A stretch of 64,000 nucleotides of DNA from Acidithiobacillus sp. AMEEHan (GCF_030996345.1 NZ_CP118747.1:2292001-2356000); one strand, 5' to 3'. Positions 1 through 8,461 are shown, counted from the stretch's first letter. Made by a program: numbers and translations. Notes: generated by a model not told the origin, from the letters alone.

Positions 1-742
1 GTTGGTCATGACCCTGCTGGATCAGCAGCAGAGCCGCACGTTCAAAGTTTTCTGCGGCTTTCTCCCGTTGGCCATTCATGTAATACACATTGCCCAATTC
101 GCCGTAGGCGAAGGCTGCGTCTGGCACCTTTTTGATCAAATCTTCATATTGACTGATGGCTGCGGGAATGTCATGGTGCCAGTAAGCTGCCCGCGCCGAC
201 ATCAACTCTTGTTGTTGATCCGCACTCAATTTCGGCGCTGGCTCCGCGGTCGCCATCCCCGGGGCAGCGATGGGAGCGACTTGCAGGGTTTTCTGCGACG
301 GCCGCTCTACGGACTTCTTTTCTGGCATATTGGCCTGGTTGGCTGTAATTCCCCAGATAAACAGGATGATGATAATGATCACCAACAGAAAAACCAATGC
401 CGGCCAGGAAAAGACCAGCCTGGCGACGCTTTTCCTGGGTTGCCGCGGCGGTAGGGGCGGGTAGCTGCTTCCGCTGCCAGGCGGAGTTCCAGGCGGAGTC
501 GTTCCGGCCGCCCCGGCTCCGAGCTTGGGTGTGCTGGTACCCGAGCCTGTAATGTTGGGCGCCGTCGTCCCGGTATCTGTTTTCATCTGCGGCGGCGTCG
601 TGCCGGAAGCACTTTCGGTTTCCGCCTGGATCACCGACGCGGAGTCCTCTCCGCTAGCCGGAGCGGAAACCTCCGCATCTACTGCGTTGGAAGAGGGCTC
701 AGCAGGCGTTTCCGCAACGAGCTCATCATCTTTCTTCGTCAT
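1..742 (-). CDS. TPR-like single-pass membrane protein (C-terminus beyond window)
   Basis: The minus-strand frame is open from an ATG at 742, with GGAG seven bases upstream, to the window edge, giving 247 residues. Residues 1-105 are acidic, then Pro/Gly/Thr-rich. Residues 108-131 form one strongly hydrophobic segment. After a short linker, residues 175-245 read like tetratricopeptide helices with motifs SARAAYW, YGELGNVYY and ERAALLL. The same C-terminal module occurs at 8489-9094 and 9091-9669, so this is one of three paralogues in the locus. It lies 67 bp downstream of the Gly/Tyr-rich gene and is probably co-transcribed from the leftward sigma-54 promoter. A scaffold or assembly role is inferred; no enzymatic motif is visible. 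Confidence 0.75.
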   Translation of the reverse strand, partial: MTKKDDELVAETPAEPSSNAVDAEVSAPASGEDSASVIQAETESASGTTPPQMKTDTGTTAPNITGSGTSTPKLGAGAAGTTPPGTPPGSGSSYPPLPPRQPRKSVARLVFSWPALVFLLVIIIIILFIWGITANQANMPEKKSVERPSQKTLQVAPIAAPGMATAEPAPKLSADQQQELMSARAAYWHHDIPAAISQYEDLIKKVPDAAFAYGELGNVYYMNGQREKAAENFERAALLLIQQGHDQ

Positions 743-809
743 AGGTATCTCCACTATTCATTGCACCAAAAGTCCGCCATACCGTCCGCCGATATGGCGT
801 GCGATCGCT

Positions 810-1337
810 TTACCGATACCCGTAACCATAGCCATCGTAGGGGTTGTAAGCGGGTCCGTAGCCGTAGGGACCTGCAGGTGGCGCATAGTTCTGGGCCTGT
901 TGCGGGTACTGCGGCGCCGGGTACCCGCCGCCATAGGCTGGGTAGGGGGAACGCGGCTGGTACTGGGGATAGGCCGGTGGATAGTTGTTGTAGCCATAGC
1001 CTTCGTCGTATCCATTTCCATAGGCCCCGCCATAATAGCCATTGTAGCCTTGTCCGTAGCCGCCGTAGCGGCCACTGTCAAAGTTCATGGGTCCACCATG
1101 GGGCGCGTTGAAGCTCATCGAGCCCATGTCCCACGGGCCACTATTTCCGGTGAAGGGGCCACCATAGCCGCTGAATGGTCCGCTGTTTCCCCAGAACGGG
1201 TTGCTGTAGCCATCACCCCACGGAAATCCTCCCCACGGGCCCCACGCAAAGGCAGGCGCTGCGACTAACAATGCTGACACGCCAGCCGCTACTACTGATC
1301 CCACGATCCAAGTTTTCTTCTGAATCAACGTTTTCAT
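810..1337 (-). CDS. Secreted Gly/Tyr/Trp/Pro-rich protein, sulfur-globule-protein-like
   Basis: 175 residues. I start at ATG 1337 (MKTLIQKK) because AAGGAG sits seven bases upstream; a longer start at 1358 lacks this. A clear signal peptide ends near APAFA. The mature chain is almost entirely Gly, Tyr, Pro, Trp, Asn and Ser and lacks Cys. The early mature part contains GGPFTG, GPWDMGS and GGPMNF, shared with the proteins at 7486 and 8003. The rest is Tyr/Gly/Pro repeats. Sulfur globule envelope proteins of purple sulfur bacteria have a similar composition, so an extracellular structural or sulfur-contact role is possible, but composition is the only evidence. It is the first gene after the leftward sigma-54 promoter. 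Confidence 0.75.
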   Translation of the reverse strand: MKTLIQKKTWIVGSVVAAGVSALLVAAPAFAWGPWGGFPWGDGYSNPFWGNSGPFSGYGGPFTGNSGPWDMGSMSFNAPHGGPMNFDSGRYGGYGQGYNGYYGGAYGNGYDEGYGYNNYPPAYPQYQPRSPYPAYGGGYPAPQYPQQAQNYAPPAGPYGYGPAYNPYDGYGYGYR

Positions 1338-1447
1338 CGACGCACTCCTTACACACACTGTAATTTCACTCCGTGCGGATTACCTGTACGACGGGAGTCC
1401 TGACGGAACCTGGCAATCCATGTAGGAGATCGCCTAGCTGCTTTACA

Positions 1448-1462
1448 GCAGATTCCATGCCA
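1448..1462 (-). promoter_or_regulatory. Sigma-54 promoter, leftward
   Basis: Read on the minus strand, TGGCATGGAATCTGC has the invariant GG and GC separated by exactly ten bases, as in -24/-12 promoters. Transcription would start near 1436 and give a leader of about 100 bases before the gene at 1337. It is nearly identical to the rightward promoter at 1798-1813. Confidence 0.8.
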
Positions 1463-1501
1463 TCATGTAACTCATTGATATTTATACTAGTCTGACAACG
1501 C

Positions 1502-1524
1502 TGCTACACAACATATGTGCAACA
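1502..1524. promoter_or_regulatory. Candidate activator-binding dyad 1
   Basis: TGCTACACA and TGTGCAACA form an imperfect inverted repeat (7 of 9 pairs) around five bases. It lies between the two sigma-54 promoters, where an enhancer-binding protein would be expected to bind. It is a weak prediction, because spacing differs from the second dyad. Confidence 0.35.
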
Positions 1525-1571
1525 AGAAAAATAGTAATCTAATTTTTTCAATACGTTACGAATTTCTCGAT

Positions 1572-1590
1572 TGTTGCAAGCGTTGCAGCA
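1572..1590. promoter_or_regulatory. Candidate activator-binding dyad 2
   Basis: TGTTGCAA and TTGCAGCA form an inverted repeat (7 of 8 pairs) around GCG. It shares the TGYTRCA half-site with the dyad at 1502-1524. It could be an upstream activator site for the sigma-54 regulator encoded at 10196-11548. This is an inference from position and symmetry only. Confidence 0.35.
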
Positions 1591-1797
1591 CTTACGCTAA
1601 AAGCCACGAAAATGTGCCTCACAGTGATCATCAGGACACTAATCAGCGAGTTAAAGAGGTGATGCAGACGCCACCGCAACGCAACAGCGCCACTGCAACG
1701 GTCTAGTCCTTTGTTTTTGCTTTTTTGTCCGATCTGGGTCGCAACACTATCAGAGCTCCAGAAATAATACTTTATTATAAAACAATTTGTTACGAAG

Positions 1798-1813
1798 TGG
1801 CATGGAATATGCT
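1798..1813 (+). promoter_or_regulatory. Sigma-54 promoter, rightward
   Basis: TGGCATGGAATATGCT has GG at 1799-1800 and GC at 1811-1812 with the exact ten-base spacing of sigma-54 promoters. Transcription would start near 1824, about 30 bases before the ATG at 1854. That also argues against the upstream in-frame ATG at 1827 as the start. It probably drives the genes up to 11548, which are tightly spaced on the same strand. Confidence 0.82.
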
Positions 1814-1853
1814 TTTTCGGTGAAAAATGCCTATTTCGAGGAATGTCTCAACC

Positions 1854-2999
1854 ATGACTGCCCGAACTTCTTCTCTTTGGCGCCTACTCCCCTGTCTCGC
1901 GTTGAGCGTAGCCCCGGGGTTTGCCTTCGCTGAACCCAGCTTGGTCAAGGTGCATGCCGCTCCCTCTTTGGGGCCCTTACTCGGCGCCCGCGCGATTCCC
2001 GGTCAGGTGGTGGTGTTGCGTGCCCAGACGGGCGGGCGGATCGAATACGTGGCGGGGCCGGCCGGTACCCCAGTGCGCTCCGGCGAGGTGGTCGTTGGCC
2101 TGGGCACCCAAGCGTTGCGTGCGCAGCGGGCGCAGGCCGAAGCCGCCTATCAGGCAGCGCAGATCGCCCTGGGTAATGGCTATTCGCAGTACCAAGTACA
2201 ACTCTATAACTACGGTGGCGGAAGCAACCCTTGGAATCCCTTCGCGTGGTTCGGTCAGGGTATGGCGGCGATGATGGGGAACCAGCAAAACCCCTGGGCC
2301 AACTATCTCGCCACCCTGGACAACCGGCGCGCCGCAGCGATGCAGGCGCAGACCACCCTGCAGTCTGCCGCTTGGCACATTCGCGAGATCGATGCCGAAA
2401 TTCGGGATGCCTACGGGGTTTCCCCTTTCTACGGCGTGATCTTGCAAAAAGACGTGAATCCCGGCGATGTAGTGCAGCCAGGGCAATCCTTGTTGGTCCT
2501 GGGCGGAGCGGGTCCCGCACAGATCCTCGTCGAAGTACCTACCAGCATGAGTAACGGACTGCAGCTGGGAGATATCCTTCAGGTGCGTGCGCCCAATGAC
2601 GCCGGTGTTGTGCGCGCGCAAATCATCCAGATCGCCCCCGAAGCCAATGCACAGACCCACACCTTGGCAGTGAAGCTGGGGCTACCGGCCAACTCCGGCA
2701 TCCGCGCTGGCGACTATGTAACGGTTCGCCTGCCGGCTGCGCAGTCCACTAGCTTGGGGGTGGCAATCCCACGTACTGCCCTGCTTCCCGGACACAGTCT
2801 GCCGTCGGTGCTGGTCGATCAGGATGGGATGACACAATTGCGGGTGCTGCGTCTGGGGGAACCGCTCGCCAATGATCAGGTGCAGGTACTGTCAGGGTTG
2901 CGTCCAGGGGACGTGATCGTCAATGATCCCCCTGCCGGCGTCGGTTCCGGATACCACCTGCAGACGGCAGAGAACGGCACGCCGGGAGCCAATGCATGA
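1854..2999 (+). CDS. Periplasmic adaptor (HlyD/MFP family) of an RND pump
   Basis: 381 residues from ATG 1854 (GAGGA 11 bases upstream). A signal peptide ends near AFA. Next come the lipoyl-like half (QTGGRIEYV, PVRSGEVVVGL), a helical hairpin region, the second lipoyl half (YGVILQKDVNPGDVVQPGQSL), then beta-barrel and membrane-proximal parts. The adaptor would link the inner-membrane pump to an outer-membrane channel. Residues 107-150 of the hairpin are unusual: rich in Gly, Asn, Trp and Tyr (GGGSNPWNPF, NQQNPWANY) where relatives have plain coiled coil. The stop overlaps the start of the RND gene as ATGA. No outer-membrane partner gene is in this operon. Confidence 0.85.
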   Translation: MTARTSSLWRLLPCLALSVAPGFAFAEPSLVKVHAAPSLGPLLGARAIPGQVVVLRAQTGGRIEYVAGPAGTPVRSGEVVVGLGTQALRAQRAQAEAAYQAAQIALGNGYSQYQVQLYNYGGGSNPWNPFAWFGQGMAAMMGNQQNPWANYLATLDNRRAAAMQAQTTLQSAAWHIREIDAEIRDAYGVSPFYGVILQKDVNPGDVVQPGQSLLVLGGAGPAQILVEVPTSMSNGLQLGDILQVRAPNDAGVVRAQIIQIAPEANAQTHTLAVKLGLPANSGIRAGDYVTVRLPAAQSTSLGVAIPRTALLPGHSLPSVLVDQDGMTQLRVLRLGEPLANDQVQVLSGLRPGDVIVNDPPAGVGSGYHLQTAENGTPGANA

Positions 3000-5900
3000 G
3001 CAGCGCCAACTGTAATGGCAATGGCGCCCGTGAGGAGCCGAGCAAGCCTGAGGAAAAAAGCCTGGGTCTGGCGGGCAACATTGCGCGAATTTTTGTCAAC
3101 TCGCCGCTGGCCCCTCTTTTGCTTATCGTCCTCTTGGCCGCCGGTGTACTTGGTCTGATTTCGACCCCGCGGGCGGCTAATCCACAGATTTCCGTGCCCA
3201 TGGTGGACATCTTTGTGCCCTATCCCGGCCATTCGCCAGCGGAAGTTGCGCGCATGGTGACGGATCCCCTGCAACAGTTGATGAGCGAGCTGCCGGGAGT
3301 GCGTCACGTCTACTCGGTGTCCAACGAAGGCGAGGCGATGGTCACTGTGCGCTTTGTCGTCGGTGAGCACATGGCTCCGTCGTTGGTTGCGGTCTATAAC
3401 AAGCTCGCAGCCAACATGAATCGCATCCCTCCGGGGGCGGGCAGGCCGCTGGTTCGCGCCAAAGGCATCAACAGCGTGCCCTTCATGACCTTTACCGTCT
3501 GGTCGCAAAGCGTGGGTCCTGGCACTTTGAACGAGATTGCCGCAAGCGTTCTCAAGCGATTGAAAGAAGTCCCGAACACCGGCGAGAGTTTCATCATCCA
3601 CGGCGCAACCGATGCCCTGAATATCGACGTGCAGCCGACTCGTCTGGCCGCCTTTGGGCTAACCCCACAGGCCGTCGCCAAGGTCGTGGAATCTGCCAAC
3701 CAGGAATTACAGAGCGGGAGTGCGGAAGGCAACAACAGTCAGTTAGCGATTCTCAGTGGCGGCTTTTTGCGCAGCCCGCAGCAAGTCGAGAATTTGGTGG
3801 TCGGGGTCTTTCAGGGCGCGCCGGTGTATCTGGCGCAAGTGGCTTCCGTGCGCTACGGACCGTCCACTCCACATAGTCTGGTCTCCTACACGACAGGCGC
3901 CGGTAGCCATGGCCCGGCCGTGCAGAATGCGCCAGCGGTCACTATCGCTCTCGCAAAAACGGCGGGCAGCAATGCGGTTTCCGTAGCCCAGGCCTTGATC
4001 GCCAAGGCGCATTCTCTGGAAGGCACGGTCATTCCCACTGATGTCCACCTCAGCATCACCCGCGACGATGGCAAGGTGGCCAATGCCAAGGTCAACTCTC
4101 TGCTCTTCAAGCTCTTTGTTGCCACTGCCGCGGTAACGCTGCTAATTTTCCTCACTCTCGGCTGGCGGGCGGCGGCCGTTGTGGTCATCACCATCCCACT
4201 GATCCTGCTGATTACGGTCTTTGCCGCCTGGATCGTCGGCATCACTATCAATCGCGTCAGTCTGTTCGGACTCATTTTCTCCATTGGTATCCTGGTCGAT
4301 GACTCCATCGTCGTTGTCGAAAATGTCTACCGCCGCTGGTTGCTGGAGAACAGCACCGCAACCGACACCCTGATCGATGCCGTGCGCGAGGTGGGCAACC
4401 CGACCACGCTGGCTACCTTCACGGTGATTGCGGCCCTGCTGCCCATGGGCTTTGTGGGGGGCATGATGGGCCCATACATGGCTCCCATCCCGGTATTGGG
4501 GTCGGTGGCAATGTTGTCCTCCCTCTTCATTGCCTTTGCCCTGGGGCCATGGCTGATTCTGCGCTTCAAGCCGAGTTTGCGGGTGCTGGAGAAGATGCAT
4601 CACCGCGAGTCCAAGCAGGCAGCATGGTTACGCAGGTTCTTCGCCCAAACCTTAATTCCCTTGGTGCGCCGAAAGCTCTATGGACGCCTCTTTTTGGGCG
4701 GCATCATCCTGGCCTTCATTGGCAGTCTTGCGTTGTTTTTGCTGGAGTGGGTGCCGTTTACCATGCTCCCGCACGGCAATTCGGATGCCTTCAACGTGGT
4801 GGTCAACATGCCTGCCGGCACGGCCCTGGCGGAAACCGCCAATGCTACCTATGCCATTCAGGAGCGCTTGCAAGACATGAAGGATGTCCGCGCGCTGCAA
4901 AGCTACGTCGGCGCCCCAGAGCCCTATGATTTTAATGGGATGGTCCGCCATTACTATCTGCGCCATCAGCCTTGGCAAGCGATGATCCACGTGCAGTTGG
5001 TGAATAGCGACCAACGCTCTGCCTCCAGCGCTCACCTGGCTACCGTAGCACGCGAGCGGATCAAGGCAATCGCTGCGAGTTGGGGGGCACGCATTCAGGT
5101 CGTACAAACCCCGCCCGGACCGCCGGTGCTCGCCCCGGTGGTGGCAGAGGTCTACGGACCTTCCAGCGAGGTGCGGGATGCCGTTGCCCGGCATCTGGTT
5201 GCGGTCTTTGAACACAGCAAGAACCTGACCGACGTCAACAGCACCCTGATGGCGCCGCACGATCTGCTCGCCTTCCAGGTAGATAGCACCCGGGCTGGCA
5301 TGGCGGGAATCAGCAACGCGACCGTGAATCAGACCCTGGCGATGGTCATGGGTGGGTATTCCCTGGGGGATTTTCACCCGTTTGGCCAGGACCTCGCGGT
5401 ACCCATGCGCCTGCAAGCCCCCCTGGCCCTGCGCAGCAACGTGCAGAATCTGGCGAGCCTGCCTGTCCCTTCACCCTATTATGGCTCAGTGCCCCTCTAT
5501 AGTGTGGGGAACTTTGCGCGCGTCCCTGCACAAGCACCCATCTACCAGCAGGATCTGCGCCCCGTACAATATGTGATGGGGGATACGCAGGGCCGCCTGA
5601 ACGCACCACTGTATGGCATGTTGGAGGTGGAAGCCGCGCTCAGTCACTATCTGGCACCAACGGGCAAAGCCCTGGGTATCGATTGGATCAGCCAACCCAG
5701 TGGTGATACCGCGAGCATCAAGTGGGGCGGGGCATGGACCGTGACCTACGTGACCTTCCGCGACATGGGTGCTGCATTCATGGTCGCCCTGGTGTTGATC
5801 TACATGTTGGTGGTCTGGGAATTCGGGAATTTCGTCATTCCCGCGATCATCATGGTGCCCATTCCGCTGACTCTGATTGGGATTCTGCCTGGGCACTGGC

Positions 5901-6502
5901 TCTTCGGCGCCAGTTTTACCGCTACCTCGATGATTGGCTTCATTGCTCTGGCGGGCATCATCGTCCGCAACTCGATCCTGCTGGTGGACTACTCGCAGAG
6001 GAAAGTGGCTGACGGCTATCCCGTTCTCGATGCCCTAATCGAGGCCTGCGCAACGCGCACCCGGCCGATCGTCATCACCGCCTTGGCGCTGATGTTGGGT
6101 TCGGCAGAAATCATCACCTCGCCCATCTTCCGTGGTATGGGAATTTCTCTGCTCTTTGGTGTGATGGTATCCACCATCCTCACCCTGCTGGTCATTCCCA
6201 TGGGCTGCGTCAGCGGACGCCGTGCCTTCTGCCCCGCCAGCGTTGATTTGGGCGATGGCAGTCATGGTCACCAAGCACCCTTTCCCATGAGCCGAAGGAA
6301 CTGGATCGTGGTCAACGCCAGCGAGTTGCCACTGACACGCAGGGAGGATGTGCCACCCACCCCGCAGCAGCGCCTGCGAAAAACATCTTCGTTGACGTCC
6401 CTGATCACGTTCATCTCTCTACTGTTGCACAGCTTTTGGAACGATTTCATTTGGTTTTTGGCGTCCTGGCGTCATTTTTTCACGCGCCGATCTGGCAAGT
6501 AA
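2996..6502 (+). CDS. RND-family efflux/export permease
   Basis: 1168 residues, an inner-membrane proton-driven pump. It has the usual order: first transmembrane helix (about residues 36-55), first periplasmic loop (PGHSPAEVARMVTDP), the helix 2-6 block with the paired Asp in GILVDDSIVVVENVYRRW (TM4), a second loop, then the helix 8-12 block (IIVRNSILLVDYS; TRTRPIVITALALM). About 100 residues follow the last expected helix (from VIPMGCVSG), making it longer than the usual 1020-1060. That tail ends in a hydrophobic amphipathic stretch. The substrate is unknown. The operon suggests it moves something linked to the secreted Gly/Trp- and Pro-rich proteins or to sulfur chemistry. Confidence 0.9.
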   Translation: MSSANCNGNGAREEPSKPEEKSLGLAGNIARIFVNSPLAPLLLIVLLAAGVLGLISTPRAANPQISVPMVDIFVPYPGHSPAEVARMVTDPLQQLMSELPGVRHVYSVSNEGEAMVTVRFVVGEHMAPSLVAVYNKLAANMNRIPPGAGRPLVRAKGINSVPFMTFTVWSQSVGPGTLNEIAASVLKRLKEVPNTGESFIIHGATDALNIDVQPTRLAAFGLTPQAVAKVVESANQELQSGSAEGNNSQLAILSGGFLRSPQQVENLVVGVFQGAPVYLAQVASVRYGPSTPHSLVSYTTGAGSHGPAVQNAPAVTIALAKTAGSNAVSVAQALIAKAHSLEGTVIPTDVHLSITRDDGKVANAKVNSLLFKLFVATAAVTLLIFLTLGWRAAAVVVITIPLILLITVFAAWIVGITINRVSLFGLIFSIGILVDDSIVVVENVYRRWLLENSTATDTLIDAVREVGNPTTLATFTVIAALLPMGFVGGMMGPYMAPIPVLGSVAMLSSLFIAFALGPWLILRFKPSLRVLEKMHHRESKQAAWLRRFFAQTLIPLVRRKLYGRLFLGGIILAFIGSLALFLLEWVPFTMLPHGNSDAFNVVVNMPAGTALAETANATYAIQERLQDMKDVRALQSYVGAPEPYDFNGMVRHYYLRHQPWQAMIHVQLVNSDQRSASSAHLATVARERIKAIAASWGARIQVVQTPPGPPVLAPVVAEVYGPSSEVRDAVARHLVAVFEHSKNLTDVNSTLMAPHDLLAFQVDSTRAGMAGISNATVNQTLAMVMGGYSLGDFHPFGQDLAVPMRLQAPLALRSNVQNLASLPVPSPYYGSVPLYSVGNFARVPAQAPIYQQDLRPVQYVMGDTQGRLNAPLYGMLEVEAALSHYLAPTGKALGIDWISQPSGDTASIKWGGAWTVTYVTFRDMGAAFMVALVLIYMLVVWEFGNFVIPAIIMVPIPLTLIGILPGHWLFGASFTATSMIGFIALAGIIVRNSILLVDYSQRKVADGYPVLDALIEACATRTRPIVITALALMLGSAEIITSPIFRGMGISLLFGVMVSTILTLLVIPMGCVSGRRAFCPASVDLGDGSHGHQAPFPMSRRNWIVVNASELPLTRREDVPPTPQQRLRKTSSLTSLITFISLLLHSFWNDFIWFLASWRHFFTRRSGK

Positions 6503-6522
6503 TCATCCTGAGGAGAATAAGC

Positions 6523-7430
6523 ATGATCCACAAACATTCATCCTGCCGCTTGCGCGCCCTCTCGCTGGTCGCTGCCGTCACTTGTCTTGCCAGTGCCAGC
6601 GCGCTAGCCATGCCCGCCTTTACCCAAGGCTGGAGCGATTCTGGAAATGGGATTGCATCGAACGGTACGGGTTACCCGGGTATGATTCCCTGGTCCTCTA
6701 CACCGGCGACGCAACGGGAAGGCCCGTCGGTATGGAGAGAGGGGCCGAGTTCGGCAACCGGGATGGGCCAGCCTGACAATGGCTATGCGCCTGTGCAGAT
6801 GCCACTTCGAGCACAATCAGTAGCGTATGTCCCACCGCCCCCCGGCCCTTATCCCGTCTCACCCCGCGAGTTGAGTGAAGGCGCAAGTAGCAGCCCTTGG
6901 ATGGGGCAGGCACCTGCCTACCCGGCGGCTTCGGGATACAACCCCTATCCCCCGGGACGAGGCTCACTTATGGACGGCAAGGCGGACCCATGGGCCGTGG
7001 ATATGCATCGGCAGCGCCCTATCCCCCGCCGCCGCACTGGGGAGGCCCACAGCCTTACAGACCGCCGCCAGAGGCTTACGGACCTCCACCGCGTGGACCC
7101 TATCCGCCGATACCAGAAATGAACGGTCCCGTCCCCTACCCGGCGGGCATGCCTCCCGGTTATGGTCCCATCGCCCCATCACCCTATCCCCCGCCACCGC
7201 GCTGGGGAGGCCCACAGCCTTACGGACCGCCGCCAGAGGCTTACGGTCCTCCACCGCGTGGACCCTATCCGCCGATACCAGAAATGAACGGTCCCGCCCC
7301 CTACCCCGCGGACATGGCTCCTGGTTATGGTCCCATGGCTCCAGCACCTTATCCCCCGCCACCGCAGTGGGAAGGTCCGCGACCCTACGGCCCACCAGCC
7401 TGGGCGAGGGGCCCCTGGGGACCCAGATGA
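6523..7430 (+). pseudogene. Secreted Pro/Tyr/Gly-rich repeat protein, frame broken by one base
   Basis: ATG at 6523 follows GAGGAGAATAAGC and starts a signal peptide (RALSLVAAVTCLASASALA). The first frame is sensible to about 6950, then turns Arg-rich, while the -1 frame carries a clean PYPPPPxWGGPQPYGPPPEAY repeat to the stop at 7430. The switch fits loss of one C in the run at 6949-6953. Restored, the product is about 300 residues, dominated by Pro, Tyr and Gly with no enzyme motif. It sits 20 bp after the RND gene. I infer an extracellular or wall-associated structural protein, intact in the real genome if the lost base is an assembly error. Confidence 0.7.
7017..7400 (+). repeat. 165-bp in-frame tandem repeat, about 2.3 copies
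   Basis: Units start at 7017, 7182 and 7347, a period of exactly 165 bp (55 codons). Each encodes a Pro-rich block with WGGPQPY, YGPPPRGPYPP, PEMNGP and PGYGP. The first two copies are very similar at DNA level; the third is partial. This is coding expansion inside the secreted protein gene. Confidence 0.85.
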
Positions 7431-7485
7431 TCTTGCAGCGATGCAATGGGCAACAGCCATACCGAATTTCAAGAGGTGAATCGTC

Positions 7486-7985
7486 ATGAGAAAGACAAAG
7501 CTGGTCGTAGCAATCGCTAGTGCTGTGACTCTGGCCCTGCCATTGAGCGCTCTGGCATGGGGACCTTGGTGGGGGGTGGCATGCCCTGGTCGGGGGGCAA
7601 TTCCTGGTCGGGCTGGAACCCCTGGGGTGGAAGTGCTTACCGCTCGCCATGGAACAGTTACGCCGGTCCTTGGAGCGGATATGGCGGACCGGGCAGCGGA
7701 AGTTTCGGCCCCTGGAGTATGGGGAGTTTCAGCATGCGCTTTCCCCATGGCGGACCCATGAATTTCCGAGGCATGCCCTGGGGGAGCTATGGCAGCCCTT
7801 GGGCTGGATCGGGCGGAATACCCTGGGGTGGTGGTATGCCATGGTCTGACTGGGGTGGAGGTGGCACACCCTGGTCCAGTTGGGGTAGCCCGTGGGGTGG
7901 TTCTCCGTGGGGTGGGAGCCCCTGGTCGGCCTGGGGTAGCCCTATGTCGCCGTGGGGACCAATGTCACCCATGGGTTGGTGGTGA
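7486..7985 (+). pseudogene. Secreted Gly/Trp-rich protein, frame broken by one base
   Basis: ATG at 7486 has AGAGGTGA upstream and encodes a signal peptide ending ALSALAWGPWWG. The frame then degenerates, while the -1 frame continues GGMPWSGGNSWSG to a stop at 7985. One missing G in the run at 7571-7576 explains it. The restored protein is about 166 residues, extremely rich in Gly, Trp, Ser and Pro. It carries GPWSMGS and GGPMNF, the same core as the proteins at 810 and 8003, followed by repeats such as SPWGGSPWGG. It is likely secreted and structural. The break is probably a sequencing artefact, since the downstream frame keeps the family motif. Confidence 0.72.
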
Positions 7986-8002
7986 GCAGAGGAGCAATGC
8001 AA

Positions 8003-8461
8003 ATGGCCAATAAAAAAGCAAATCAGGCGATTGCTCGCCTCACCATCGCCGCGGCACTGTGCCTGGTCAGCAGTTCTGCATTTGCCTGGGGACCCTGGGA
8101 AGGCTGGGCTCCGTGGGACGATAGCGCCGGCCCCTTTGCCGGCTTTGGCGGCCCATTCACTGGAAGTATGGGCCCATGGAGTATGGGCAGCTTGCGAATC
8201 CAGCGACCATACGGCGGACCCATGCGTTTCAGTACTGGCGACTATGGGGCCTACAACGGCCCCTATCAGGGCTATTACGGTGGTGCGAGCTATCAGGGAG
8301 GAGTCTACCCGCCAGCTGCCTATGCGCAGCAGCCAGCCGCCTATCCACCCAGTGACGCCTACTACGGCTATCCAAACGAGCAAGCGTGGCAGAACTCCCC
8401 GGCGTCAGTCACGTCGTTTCCGAGCGAGGTGCCACCCCCTCCCGGGCCCTTTCAGCCATGA
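8003..8461 (+). CDS. Secreted Gly/Tyr/Pro-rich protein, sulfur-globule-protein-like
   Basis: 152 residues. I chose ATG 8003 because GAGGAG lies eight bases upstream; ATG 7997 would be too close to it. The signal peptide ends SSSAFA. The mature protein opens WGPWEGWAPW and has GGPFTG, GPWSMGS and GGPMRF in the same order as the protein at 810, then a Tyr/Gly/Gln/Pro-rich tail ending in PPPPGPF. It lacks Cys. It follows the 7486 gene by 17 bp, so it belongs to the sigma-54 operon. Its function is unknown; a shared surface or sulfur-associated matrix is inferred. Confidence 0.78.
   Translation: MANKKANQAIARLTIAAALCLVSSSAFAWGPWEGWAPWDDSAGPFAGFGGPFTGSMGPWSMGSLRIQRPYGGPMRFSTGDYGAYNGPYQGYYGGASYQGGVYPPAAYAQQPAAYPPSDAYYGYPNEQAWQNSPASVTSFPSEVPPPPGPFQP

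Larger units (their letters stand above)
1338..1853. other. Divergent intergenic regulatory region
   Basis: No credible gene lies in these 516 bases. The region separates two divergent transcripts and holds a sigma-54 promoter facing each way plus two imperfect dyads near the middle. An AT-rich stretch (about 1750-1795) precedes the rightward promoter. It looks like a shared control region for the whole 1-11548 locus. Confidence 0.75.

Noticed and set aside
525-1268. A 247-codon plus-strand open frame
   Set aside because: It is antisense to the Gly/Tyr-rich secreted protein and the TPR-like gene, both with ribosome sites and recognisable architecture. Gly-rich codons commonly leave long antisense frames.
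1827-1853. Upstream ATG at 1827 as the adaptor start
   Set aside because: It lies about three bases from the predicted transcription start, has no ribosome site, and would spoil the signal peptide.
7017-7400. Repeat array resembling CRISPR or minisatellite
   Set aside because: The 165-bp units are contiguous, in frame and coding, with no spacers or cas genes.
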